Source: Hyphomicrobiales bacterium
GTDB taxonomy: Bacteria > Pseudomonadota > Alphaproteobacteria > Rhizobiales > TMED25
DNA: 12,909 nucleotides
Reading direction: 5' to 3'
Assembly: GCA_016780665.1 (NCBI GenBank)
Contig: JADHLM010000027.1
Location: 1-12,909 of the forward strand
Shown: positions 1 through 6,957 of the stretch, piece by piece
How the letters are laid out: every line of letters starts with the position of its first letter
How positions within the stretch are numbered: position 1 is the first letter of the stretch
Notes under the pieces: generated by a model
The model's database searches: none
Told to the model about the DNA's origin: nothing
Seen by the model: the letters and a program-made list of their open reading frames with translations, nothing else
Position numbers and translations under genes: made by a program

Positions 1-171
1 CTAAATATTGATATTAAAGATGAGAGTCTTGATGAAATAATAAGCAGCAATGAAAAAAAAATAAAAAAGAAGTTTTCTAATAAAGGTAAGCCAGTTCAAA
101 CTAACAAGAAAAAAAGAAAAAAAAATACTAAAAAATCAAGTAAGAAAAATAGAACTTCTTTATGGGTTTGA
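1..171 (+). CDS. C-terminal end of an unidentified protein with a lysine-rich tail (partial)
   Basis: Frame 1 is open from the first base to a TGA at 169-171, giving 56 residues of a gene that begins before the window. The first ~18 residues are acidic and polar. The rest is dominated by lysine, with a run reading KKKRKKNTKKSSKKNR near the end, and the protein closes with TSLWV. Basic tails of this kind occur on RNA-binding proteins such as DEAD-box helicases, and on other nucleic-acid-binding proteins, but no domain is visible here and I do not assign a function. The unbroken frame ending in a normal stop, followed by a non-coding gap before the next gene, is the only support for calling it coding. 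Confidence 0.55.
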   Translation, partial: LNIDIKDESLDEIISSNEKKIKKKFSNKGKPVQTNKKKRKKNTKKSSKKNRTSLWV

Positions 172-207
172 TTCATGTTTCAAACAAGGAAAAAATCCCA
201 GTCTAAT

Positions 208-213
208 TATAAT
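208..213 (+). promoter_or_regulatory. Possible -10 element upstream of the deacetylase-family gene
   Basis: TATAAT, a perfect match to the bacterial -10 consensus, lies in the 114-base gap between the stop at 171 and the preferred start at 286. No convincing -35 sits 16-18 bases upstream. The surroundings are very AT-rich, so chance is a real alternative. Confidence 0.25.
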
Positions 214-285
214 TTTTTTTTATGATTGAGAATATATGATCTGTTTGTTAGTTTATTAATACATTTTATATTTTGCTTTTGTGTT

Positions 286-1191
286 ATGCTAATACCATGG
301 ATATACCATCAGGATTACGACATTCCTCTTCCTCAAAACCATAGGTTCTCTTCATCGAAATTTGGCGATTTATGGCGTCTTCTTACAAACTGTGATTTAA
401 AAGAGAATTCAAAAATTTTCACTCCTAAACCAACTACTGAAGATGCTCTTCTTCAAATACATTCAGTTGAATATATTAATAAAATTAAGTATGGGAAATT
501 AACCAATGAAGAAGAACGAATTCTTGGATTACCTTGGTCAGAAACTTTATCTAAGAGATCATTTTTGGCAGTAAATGGTACAGCTTTAACTTGTAGATTG
601 GCTTTGTCAAATGGCATTGCGTGTCATTTGGCTGGAGGAACTCATCATGCTCATCATAATTTTGGATCAGGTTTTTGTGTATTTAATGATCTAGCCTTTG
701 CGTCAAAATCTCTAATTTCAGAGGGTCTTTGTAAAAAAATACTTATTATTGATTGTGACGTTCATCAAGGTGATGGCACTGCAACAATTTGTAACAATGA
801 TCCTAATATTTTCACCTGTTCAGTACATGCAAAAAATAATTTTCCTATAAATAAGGTGAAAAGTAATATGGATATTGAATTGGCTGATGATATTACCGAA
901 AGTGATTATTTAGATCAAATCCAGAATATGTTAGATACATGTTTTGAAAAATTTTTACCTGATCTAGTCATTTATGATGCTGGGGTTGATGTTCATAGTG
1001 TTGATAGATTAGGGCGTCTTAATATTAGTAGTAAGTGTATTTTAAAAAGAGATATCAAAGTGTTGAGTTTTATAAAAAATATGGATATTCCAGTAGCTAC
1101 TGTTATTGGAGGAGGGTATTCTTCTGATAGTTTAGAATTGGCAAAGAGGCATAGCATTATTTTTCAGGCTGTTCATAGACAGTATAGCTAG
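286..1191 (+). CDS. Histone deacetylase-family (arginase/deacetylase fold) amide hydrolase
   Basis: A zinc-dependent deacetylase-fold protein of 301 residues, normal for bacterial members. In bacteria these enzymes remove acyl groups from small amines such as acetylpolyamines, or from lysine. Numbered from Met at 286, the visible active-site elements are the tandem histidines H120-H121 in GGTHHAHH, zinc ligands D158 and H160 in DCDVHQGDGT, a third ligand D235 in DAGVDVH, and tyrosine Y278 in GGGY. The N-terminus IYHQDYDIPLPQNHRF is the usual family opening. An in-frame TTG at 226 would add 20 residues, but that stretch is hydrophobic and unlike the family, so I chose ATG 286; neither start has a strong ribosome binding site. 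It is the first gene of a tight run reaching 3146. The fold and likely hydrolase activity are well supported; the substrate is unknown. Confidence 0.9.
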   Translation: MLIPWIYHQDYDIPLPQNHRFSSSKFGDLWRLLTNCDLKENSKIFTPKPTTEDALLQIHSVEYINKIKYGKLTNEEERILGLPWSETLSKRSFLAVNGTALTCRLALSNGIACHLAGGTHHAHHNFGSGFCVFNDLAFASKSLISEGLCKKILIIDCDVHQGDGTATICNNDPNIFTCSVHAKNNFPINKVKSNMDIELADDITESDYLDQIQNMLDTCFEKFLPDLVIYDAGVDVHSVDRLGRLNISSKCILKRDIKVLSFIKNMDIPVATVIGGGYSSDSLELAKRHSIIFQAVHRQYS

Positions 1192-1194
1192 GAG
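1191..1194 (+). promoter_or_regulatory. Ribosome binding site overlapping the upstream stop codon
   Basis: GGAG lies 7 bases before the ATG at 1202, and its first G is the last base of the TAG stop of the deacetylase-family gene. This supports the 1202 start and suggests the two genes are translated from one message. Confidence 0.6.
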
Positions 1195-1201
1195 TTTAAT
1201 T

Positions 1202-1936
1202 ATGAAAATTGAAAATGGATATTTGATACATTGGTATAATATTGATCAGGAAAATGAACACAACTATTTAAATTGGCTTCATAATTCATACATACCAAAA
1301 CGTTTAATGGATAAACGTATTAGGTGGTGTTGTCATTATAGATCATTCAATGATGTTAAACATCCAGGTGAAAGCGGAAGGTTAAGCCATGACAAGTCAT
1401 CCATCCCAAATGGTGATAGGTATATACTCATTTTTGGTGCAGATGAACCTAGTGTTTTTGTTGATCCAACAATAGGCGAAATACATGAACAATTATCTAT
1501 GAATGATAAGTCAATGTTAAGTTATAGAAAAGGTGAACGATATAATATTATGACGCTTGAATCTCATGGTGAAGGAGCAGTAAGCAAAACCAAAAACACA
1601 ATAGGCCTTGCTGATTGTATTCAGCTTGGAAATTTTAATTCAGGATCTTATCTTGATGAGGATGAACTCTCTCAATGGTATGTTAAATGGAGAATACCAT
1701 CCATGAAAAAATTACAAGGATGTTTGGGAGTTAGAAAATTGATTTCAATATCAGGATGGGCCAAACATGCTATTTTATATGAATGGTCTTCAGCGGAGCA
1801 TAGAAATAATAATTTTTTAGAACATGAGTTATATAACCCTAAAATGGAAGCATGGACAGATAGGGTTGTTAGGAAGTTAGTGCATGCACCTGGTTCCCCA
1901 AATTTAGCAGAAAAGATTTGGCCAATAGATGACTAA
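1202..1936 (+). CDS. Tandem dimeric alpha/beta-barrel (EthD-like) protein
   Basis: A 244-residue soluble protein that I read as two ferredoxin-like alpha/beta-barrel halves, about residues 5-90 and 133-230. The support is an internal repeat: W25-x5-IP in WLHNSYIPKRL and W159-x5-IP in WYVKWRIPSMKKL. Each follows a short strand (LIHWYNI; CIQLGNF) and precedes a later strand (RYILIFGA; HAILYEW), as in EthD and related small barrels. Such proteins bind or transform small hydrophobic substrates, but catalytic residues are not predictable here. There is no signal peptide or membrane segment. Its last 8 bases overlap the start of the alpha/beta hydrolase. The protein at 9799-10416 carries the same W-x5-[I/F]-P signature, so the window holds two relatives. 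That the gene is real is very likely; the fold is moderately sure and the function unknown. Confidence 0.75.
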   Translation: MKIENGYLIHWYNIDQENEHNYLNWLHNSYIPKRLMDKRIRWCCHYRSFNDVKHPGESGRLSHDKSSIPNGDRYILIFGADEPSVFVDPTIGEIHEQLSMNDKSMLSYRKGERYNIMTLESHGEGAVSKTKNTIGLADCIQLGNFNSGSYLDEDELSQWYVKWRIPSMKKLQGCLGVRKLISISGWAKHAILYEWSSAEHRNNNFLEHELYNPKMEAWTDRVVRKLVHAPGSPNLAEKIWPIDD

Positions 1937-2720
1937 TTACAAAAAGATAAATGGTATCAAGGTTTCTTATAAAATTAATTTAACTGATAGTGATATTTAT
2001 TTAATTTTTATACATGGCTTGCAAACAAGAAAAGAAGCTTTTGAATTTTATGAAACTAGGCTCAAAAATGAGCTTAATTATTGTACATTATCAATTGATC
2101 TTGTTGGTTTTGGTGAAACAGACAAACCTCCTAAATTTAGCTATGACTTATCATCGCAAGTAAAAATTTTAATTAGCTTATTAAGTGCATTGAAGATAGA
2201 AAAAATAATAATTATTGGTCATAGCTTTGGAGGGATGATAGGTAATTATTTACTAGACTATGATATTGAAATCCTCTCTTTCATTAATCTCGAAGGTAAT
2301 ATGACATTATCTGATTGTGGTGAAAGTCTTAATGTTGATAATATGACTTTTGAGAGTTTTAAACCTTATTACAATAATTTAATAAGAGAGCTTGATAACA
2401 GTGATGAATCAGCAATGAAATTTAGAGCCTCATCATTAAAGATGATTCCAAATTTCGTATTTTATGCGTCATCTAAGACTATAGTGAAATGGTCTAAAAG
2501 TTCATATTTGTATGATAAGTTTATTAATCAGAAATTGCCTAAAATGTTAATTATCGGTGAAAAAAGTGGCTACTCAACACGACCCGATGATAACTATACC
2601 ACAATAAAAACAGTCCCGAAAACTAGCCACTTCATGTTTTTAGAAGAGAAAGAAAAAACATTACAGTTGCTTTTAGATTTTTTAAATGATTGTGCTAATT
2701 TTAATCAATATATTCAATGA
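1929..2720 (+). CDS. Alpha/beta hydrolase fold protein
   Basis: A 263-residue serine hydrolase of the alpha/beta fold. Visible elements are the oxyanion-hole motif IFIHG (residues 26-30), the strand and turn LSIDLVGFGETDKP (residues 54-67), the nucleophile elbow GHSFGG with Ser99, and the C-terminal catalytic histidine H234 in TSHFMF. The acid is less clear: E211 after the strand MLIIG, or E122 in INLEG, are candidates, and the usual Asp is not obvious. The length is normal for single-domain carboxylesterases and C-C bond hydrolases. There is no signal peptide, so it is probably cytoplasmic. It starts 8 bases inside the preceding gene and ends 3 bases before the HIT gene, so it is almost certainly in the same operon. 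Fold confidence is high; ester, lactone or C-C bond specificity cannot be told. Confidence 0.9.
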   Translation: MTNYKKINGIKVSYKINLTDSDIYLIFIHGLQTRKEAFEFYETRLKNELNYCTLSIDLVGFGETDKPPKFSYDLSSQVKILISLLSALKIEKIIIIGHSFGGMIGNYLLDYDIEILSFINLEGNMTLSDCGESLNVDNMTFESFKPYYNNLIRELDNSDESAMKFRASSLKMIPNFVFYASSKTIVKWSKSSYLYDKFINQKLPKMLIIGEKSGYSTRPDDNYTTIKTVPKTSHFMFLEEKEKTLQLLLDFLNDCANFNQYIQ

Positions 2721-2723
2721 TCT

Positions 2724-3146
2724 ATGGTGTTTAAATTAAACATAAGACTCGAAAAAGATACTATTTTTGTATGTGAAAATTCATATTCACAAATACTATT
2801 AATGAACGACTCGAGATATCCATGGTTTATTATTGTCCCAAAAACAAATACTTTAGAAATATTTAACTTAGAAGAAACATGGCAATTGGAACTTAATAAT
2901 CAAATTAATTTAATCTCAATTTTTTTAAAATCAAAATACCCAAAATCAATCCTTAATATTGCCAAAATAGGTAATATTGTTCAACAATTACACGTACATG
3001 TATTAGCTAGGTCCGAAAATGATTTTGCCTGGCCTAATCCAGTTTGGGGCGTGGGTAAAATAGATAAATACGATAAAAAAGACTCAATAATTTTGATTAA
3101 TGAATTTAATCAATATTTTGATAGACATTATGAAACTTTGAATTAA
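2724..3146 (+). CDS. HIT family protein (nucleotide hydrolase/transferase superfamily)
   Basis: A 140-residue protein with the histidine-triad signature in the form QLHVHVLAR, residues 88-96. The first His of the classical HxHxH is Gln88; H90, at the nucleophile position, and H92 are kept. The following segment, SENDFAWPNPVWG (residues 97-109), resembles a bacterial HIT subgroup that combines QLHVH with a WPxPVWG tail. HIT proteins hydrolyse or transfer nucleotides from dinucleoside polyphosphates, nucleoside phosphoramidates and similar compounds. The N-terminal strands (IFVCEN, WFIIVPK) match the HIT fold. It ends the first operon, 3 bases after the hydrolase stop, and 83 bases precede the molybdenum hydroxylase genes. 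The family is well supported; the substrate is unknown. Confidence 0.88.
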   Translation: MVFKLNIRLEKDTIFVCENSYSQILLMNDSRYPWFIIVPKTNTLEIFNLEETWQLELNNQINLISIFLKSKYPKSILNIAKIGNIVQQLHVHVLARSENDFAWPNPVWGVGKIDKYDKKDSIILINEFNQYFDRHYETLN

Positions 3147-3215
3147 AGATTTTTTTTAATTGATCTTATTTAATTTTTGATGATTAAATATGATGGTTAT
3201 TTATACATGTTTAAT

Positions 3216-3221
3216 GGGGAG
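3216..3221 (+). promoter_or_regulatory. Strong ribosome binding site for the FAD subunit gene
   Basis: GGGGAG lies 8 bases upstream of the ATG at 3230. Most starts of the preceding operon have weak sites, so this marks a fresh, stronger translation start and fixes the initiation codon of the FAD subunit. Confidence 0.7.
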
Positions 3222-3229
3222 TTATACAT

Positions 3230-4084
3230 ATGAAATCATCTGCTTTTCAATATGAGTTGCCAGAAGATTTGAGTAGTGCGCTCAAATTATTAAACTCTAA
3301 TGATTTGGATATTCTTCCATTGGCTGGCGGTCAAAGTCTTATGCCAATGATGAATTTTAGGGTCGCTCAACCAGATATTCTTATAGACTTAAACAAAATT
3401 GATAGTTTGAAAAATATAACAATAGAAGGCGATTATGTAAGGATAGGTTCAATGGTTAGATACTGTGAATTAGAACAATCTGAAATAATTCAAAAACATT
3501 TCCCTCTTATCATACATGTTATACCCTATATTGCACATAGTGCTATTCGAAATAGAGGTACTTTGGGGGGCAGTGTTTCACTGGCAGATCCAGCCGCCGA
3601 AATGCCTTCAGTTTTAATTACACTAAATGCGTCTATTGAATTATCAAGCTCAAATAGCACAAGATCAGTAAATGCAGAAGACTTTTTCAAAGGAATTTTT
3701 GAAACTGTTAGAAAATCAAATGAACTTGTCACATCGATCAATATACCTGTATCATCAATGCCCAAAAAGTTTGGATTTTATGAAGTAACACGACGGCATG
3801 GCGATTATGCCATAGCAGGTGCTGTTGTTACCAGTGATAATGGGCAAGATAACTTTAATGATACAAGGGTGGTTTTATTTGCTGTTTCGACAAAGCCAAT
3901 GAGAGTGCCAAAATCTGAAGCTGCCTTAAATGGAAATAATTTTAATAATCAAGATTCAATTAATGAAGCTATTGATGCTGTTACGGGTAATTCATTTGAA
4001 AGAGACTTACACAATGATGAGACAACAAAGGAAACTTTGGCAAAAGTATCTCTTAAGAGAGCTATAGGAGGTTTAAATGGTTGA
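3230..4084 (+). CDS. Molybdenum hydroxylase FAD-binding subunit (CoxM-like)
   Basis: The medium, FAD-carrying subunit of a xanthine dehydrogenase/CO dehydrogenase-family enzyme, 284 residues, the usual length. It passes electrons from the 2Fe-2S subunit to an acceptor. The first FAD motif is AGGQSLMPMMNFR (residues 32-44) and the second is RNRGTLGGSVSLADPAAE (residues 107-124), both near-canonical for the vanillyl-alcohol-oxidase-type FAD domain. The C-terminal CO dehydrogenase flavoprotein domain follows, with RRHGDYAIAGAVV at 188-200. It is the first gene of a compact M-S-L set: its last 8 bases overlap the 2Fe-2S subunit start, and its final codons contain that gene's ribosome binding site. 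The complex should be cytoplasmic; no export signal is seen. The subunit assignment is secure, but the substrate is set by the large subunit and is unknown. Confidence 0.95.
   Translation: MKSSAFQYELPEDLSSALKLLNSNDLDILPLAGGQSLMPMMNFRVAQPDILIDLNKIDSLKNITIEGDYVRIGSMVRYCELEQSEIIQKHFPLIIHVIPYIAHSAIRNRGTLGGSVSLADPAAEMPSVLITLNASIELSSSNSTRSVNAEDFFKGIFETVRKSNELVTSINIPVSSMPKKFGFYEVTRRHGDYAIAGAVVTSDNGQDNFNDTRVVLFAVSTKPMRVPKSEAALNGNNFNNQDSINEAIDAVTGNSFERDLHNDETTKETLAKVSLKRAIGGLNG
4066..4071 (+). promoter_or_regulatory. Ribosome binding site for the 2Fe-2S subunit, inside the FAD subunit gene
   Basis: AGGAGG, a full match to the anti-Shine-Dalgarno complement, lies 5 bases before the ATG at 4077 and within the last codons of the FAD subunit. 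It fixes the 4077 start and implies translational coupling of the two subunits. Confidence 0.8.
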
Positions 4085-4556
4085 TACCAAAACAATAACA
4101 GTAACTGTAAATAATGAAGAATACACAAGCACAGTTAACGTAAGAAAAAATCTTATTGATTATTTAAGAGAAGATTTAGGATTAACAGGAAGTCATGTTG
4201 GTTGTGAACATGGCGTATGCGGCGCATGCACTTTAGATATGAATGGTCAAACTGTAAGGTCTTGCCTTATACTAGCTGTTCAAGCAGATGGAATGGAAAT
4301 CACTACAATTGAAGGTTTGCCGTCTGAAGGTATTGCTGAAGAATTAAAAAAATCTTTTGCCAAAAACAACGCTCTTCAATGTGGTTACTGTACACCTGGG
4401 ATGCTTTCATCAGCTCTTGAGTATTTAAACAATGGTGGTAGAGCAAATAAAGAAGAAATAAGAAGGCACATATCTGGTAATTATTGCAGATGCACAGGAT
4501 ATCAAGCTATCGTTGAAGCAATATACGATGTAGCAGAAAATGGAGTAAGCAAATGA
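4077..4556 (+). CDS. Molybdenum hydroxylase 2Fe-2S subunit (CoxS-like)
   Basis: The small electron-transfer subunit, 159 residues, typical for the family. The plant-ferredoxin-type N-terminal domain has cluster ligands C43, C48, C51 and C63 (CEHGVCGAC, then SC). The C-terminal helical [2Fe-2S]-binding domain has C102, C105, C137 and C139 (QCGYCTPGM and CRCTGYQ). All eight cysteines are present, and Q101 sits at the position that contacts the molybdopterin cofactor in the family. It carries electrons from the Mo site to the FAD subunit. The stop overlaps the large-subunit start by 4 bases (ATGA at 4553-4556), and a GGAG at 4542-4545 serves that start. Family and role are very secure. Confidence 0.96.
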   Translation: MVDTKTITVTVNNEEYTSTVNVRKNLIDYLREDLGLTGSHVGCEHGVCGACTLDMNGQTVRSCLILAVQADGMEITTIEGLPSEGIAEELKKSFAKNNALQCGYCTPGMLSSALEYLNNGGRANKEEIRRHISGNYCRCTGYQAIVEAIYDVAENGVSK

Positions 4557-6937
4557 CGGGACCAAAATTTAGCTTTGATAAACCCGGTAAATATATCGGG
4601 CAACCAACAGAGAGACCAGATACAAGAAGACTGCTAAAGGGTCGTGGTAAGTTTGTTGATGACATTCAATTACCTAGGATGTTGCACGCAGCTTTCTTAA
4701 GGTCGCCTGTCGCTCATGCAAAAATTAAATCTATAGATACAAGTATTGCTGAAAATATAAAAGGTGTTGTAAAAATTCTCAAAGGTACTGATTTTATTGG
4801 TATCGTCGAACCATATGTAGGTGTTTTAAGTCATTTGGCCGGTTTGAGATCTGCTCCACAAATGCCTTTAGCGGTTGATACTGTTAGGTGGCAGGGAGAA
4901 CCTGTTGTTATGGTTATTGCTAATTCTAGAGCAATTGCTGAAGACGCAGCTTCTGAAATTATTTTAGATTTAGAAGATTTACCAGCTGCTACAAATACGG
5001 AAAAGGCATTAGATAAAGATGAACCTGTTATACATTCTGAATTCGACTCTAACCTTGCATGGGAGAGAACAGTAGATGTAGGTAACGTTGATGAAGTGTA
5101 TGCTCGTGATGATGTCGTTACGGTTGAGAAGCAATTTTTATTTGGGCGTCATACGGGGGTAACTTTAGAAGCAAGAGCAACTATAGCAAATTATGATCCT
5201 TCTGAAAATCAACTTGATATTTATTATTCAGGTCAAGCGCCACACATGATGCAATTTATTTATGCAAAACATCTTGATATACCTGAAGAAAATGTTCGTG
5301 TTACGGCTCATGATGTAGGTGGAGCTTTCGGTATTAAAGTTCATACATATGGTGATGAAATAGCAACCGCTGCTGCTGCTAAACTAATGGAAAGACCAAT
5401 CAAATTCTTAGCAGATAGATATGAGAGTTTTATGTCAGACATTCATGCAAGAGATCATGTAATAAATAGCAAGATGACTGTATCTAAAGATGGGAAGATT
5501 CTTGCTTTAGAATATGATGATCTCACAGGAATAGGACCATTTTCAATGTATCCAAGGACATCTGCAATTGAAGCTAATCAAGTATTAAATCTAACAGGTG
5601 GACCTTATACAATTCCTAACTATAGAGCGAATGCGAAGGTTGTTTTTCAAAATAAAAATATGATGTGTCAATATAGGGCTGTCGGTCACCCAATCGCAAT
5701 GGCACTTTGTGATGGATTGCTGGAAGAGGCTGCAGCAGCCATAAATTTGGACTCTGTAGAATTAAGGAAACGAAATCTTATTCCTGATGACACTTACCCA
5801 ACTACTAGTACAACCGGCATGAAGCTTGATGATCTATCACATCAAAAAGCACTCAGTAAACTTATTGAGATGATGGATTATGAAAAACTTAAAAAAGAAA
5901 ATGCTGATTTAAAAAAACAAGGTATGTACAGAGGTATTGGGTTTTGTTCAATGATTGAGGTAACGAATCCGAGTCCTATGTTTTATGGAATTGGTGGTGC
6001 CCCAATAGCAAGTCAAGATGGAGCAACAATTCGGTTAGATGCAGGAGGAGGTATTCACGTCGCATCATCTGTAACCGAACAAGGACAAGGTACAAACGCT
6101 GTGTTAGCTCAAGTTGCAGCAGATGTATTTGGTGTAGATATGGATAGGGTTCAGGTTACAACAGGCGATACAAAAACCACACCATATGGCGGTGGAACAT
6201 GGGCATCAAGAGGCGCTGGTATAGGCGGTGAAGCAGTCTATTTGGCTGCAGAGGCATTAAAAGATCAAGTTTTAGACGTTGCAGGTGTAATGTTACAATC
6301 TAAACCAGAAGATTTAAATATTGATAATGGTCATGTTATTGATAATCTTTCCAAGGAAAAAAGAATGTCACTTGCTGATCTTGCTCGTACTGTCTATTAC
6401 AGAGGTAATGAACTTCCATCAGATATGAGTCCAGAATTAATTGCAACCAGACATTTTAGAGTTACGGACACACCATTTGTTTTTACAAATGGCGCCATGG
6501 CAGCTCATGTTGAGCTTGATATAGAGACAGGCATTGTAAAAATTCTCAATTTTTGGGCTGTTGAAGATTGTGGAAGGGTAATAAATCCAATGTTGGTTGA
6601 CGAACAAATAAGAGGAGGAGTTGTGCAAGGTATAGGTCATGCGTTATATGAAGAATGTTTATATTCGGATGACGGTCAACTTTTAAACACGACACTTGCA
6701 GATTATCTTGTTCCAATGGCAACGGAAATGCCTGAGATTCATGTGGGTCACATTGAAACACCAACTAAAACTTCAGTATTAGGTGCAAAAGGTGCTGGTG
6801 AAGCAGGAACTGGAGGCGCACCAGCCTGTATTATAAATGCAGTTAACGATATTTTACGTCCACTAGGTGTTACTAATTATCAAATACCTATGACCCCAAA
6901 TAGATTATTAGACACTCTAAGGTCTGCTAAAATTTAA
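4553..6937 (+). CDS. Molybdenum hydroxylase large, molybdopterin-binding subunit (CoxL-like, not form I)
   Basis: The 794-residue catalytic subunit of a xanthine dehydrogenase-family enzyme, which would hydroxylate or dehydrogenate a substrate using water as the oxygen donor. It opens with IGQPTERPDTRRLLKGRGKF, the usual N-terminal element. DVGGAFGIK, encoded near 5310-5340, is a cofactor-binding motif. The active-site loop at residues 373-380 reads QYRAVGHP. The C-terminal GAKGAGEAGTGG contains the catalytic Glu, E750. Form I CO dehydrogenase has AYxCSFR with a Cys that binds copper, and form II has AYRGAGR; neither is present, so CO oxidation is unlikely. The gene order (FAD, FeS, Mo) is nonetheless that of form I operons. 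The aldo/keto reductase follows after 20 bases. The Mo hydroxylase call is very secure; the substrate (aromatic, N-heterocycle, aldehyde or other) is unknown. Confidence 0.95.
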   Translation: MTGPKFSFDKPGKYIGQPTERPDTRRLLKGRGKFVDDIQLPRMLHAAFLRSPVAHAKIKSIDTSIAENIKGVVKILKGTDFIGIVEPYVGVLSHLAGLRSAPQMPLAVDTVRWQGEPVVMVIANSRAIAEDAASEIILDLEDLPAATNTEKALDKDEPVIHSEFDSNLAWERTVDVGNVDEVYARDDVVTVEKQFLFGRHTGVTLEARATIANYDPSENQLDIYYSGQAPHMMQFIYAKHLDIPEENVRVTAHDVGGAFGIKVHTYGDEIATAAAAKLMERPIKFLADRYESFMSDIHARDHVINSKMTVSKDGKILALEYDDLTGIGPFSMYPRTSAIEANQVLNLTGGPYTIPNYRANAKVVFQNKNMMCQYRAVGHPIAMALCDGLLEEAAAAINLDSVELRKRNLIPDDTYPTTSTTGMKLDDLSHQKALSKLIEMMDYEKLKKENADLKKQGMYRGIGFCSMIEVTNPSPMFYGIGGAPIASQDGATIRLDAGGGIHVASSVTEQGQGTNAVLAQVAADVFGVDMDRVQVTTGDTKTTPYGGGTWASRGAGIGGEAVYLAAEALKDQVLDVAGVMLQSKPEDLNIDNGHVIDNLSKEKRMSLADLARTVYYRGNELPSDMSPELIATRHFRVTDTPFVFTNGAMAAHVELDIETGIVKILNFWAVEDCGRVINPMLVDEQIRGGVVQGIGHALYEECLYSDDGQLLNTTLADYLVPMATEMPEIHVGHIETPTKTSVLGAKGAGEAGTGGAPACIINAVNDILRPLGVTNYQIPMTPNRLLDTLRSAKI

Positions 6938-6946
6938 ATTAAATTT

Positions 6947-6951
6947 AAGGA
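6947..6951 (+). promoter_or_regulatory. Ribosome binding site for the aldo/keto reductase
   Basis: AAGGA lies 6 bases upstream of the ATG at 6958, in the short gap after the large subunit stop. It supports the 6958 start and co-translation from the molybdenum hydroxylase message. Confidence 0.55.
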
Positions 6952-6957
6952 TAAAAC

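Noticed and set aside
3155..3188. Imperfect hairpin (TTTAATTGATC against GATGATTAAA) between the HIT gene and the FAD subunit gene, considered as a terminator
   Set aside because: The stem is almost all A/T with a bulge and a 13-base loop, and no T run follows it. I cannot distinguish it from chance in AT-rich DNA.
3189..3194. TATGAT considered as a -10 box for the molybdenum hydroxylase operon
   Set aside because: No -35 element lies at acceptable spacing; the nearest TTGATC (3160-3165) is 23 bases away.
3526..3765. Minus-strand open frame opposite the FAD subunit
   Set aside because: It covers the conserved FAD-motif coding region on the other strand and has low-complexity, unfamiliar sequence; a shadow frame.
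6437..6764. Two minus-strand open frames opposite the large subunit
   Set aside because: They lie wholly inside a well-supported gene, have no recognisable domains or ribosome binding sites, and look like antisense shadows.
4553..6937. Calling the molybdenum enzyme an aerobic CO dehydrogenase
   Set aside because: The AYxCSFR loop with its copper-binding Cys is absent; the loop reads QYRAVGHP, and no coxDEF-type accessory genes are present in the window.
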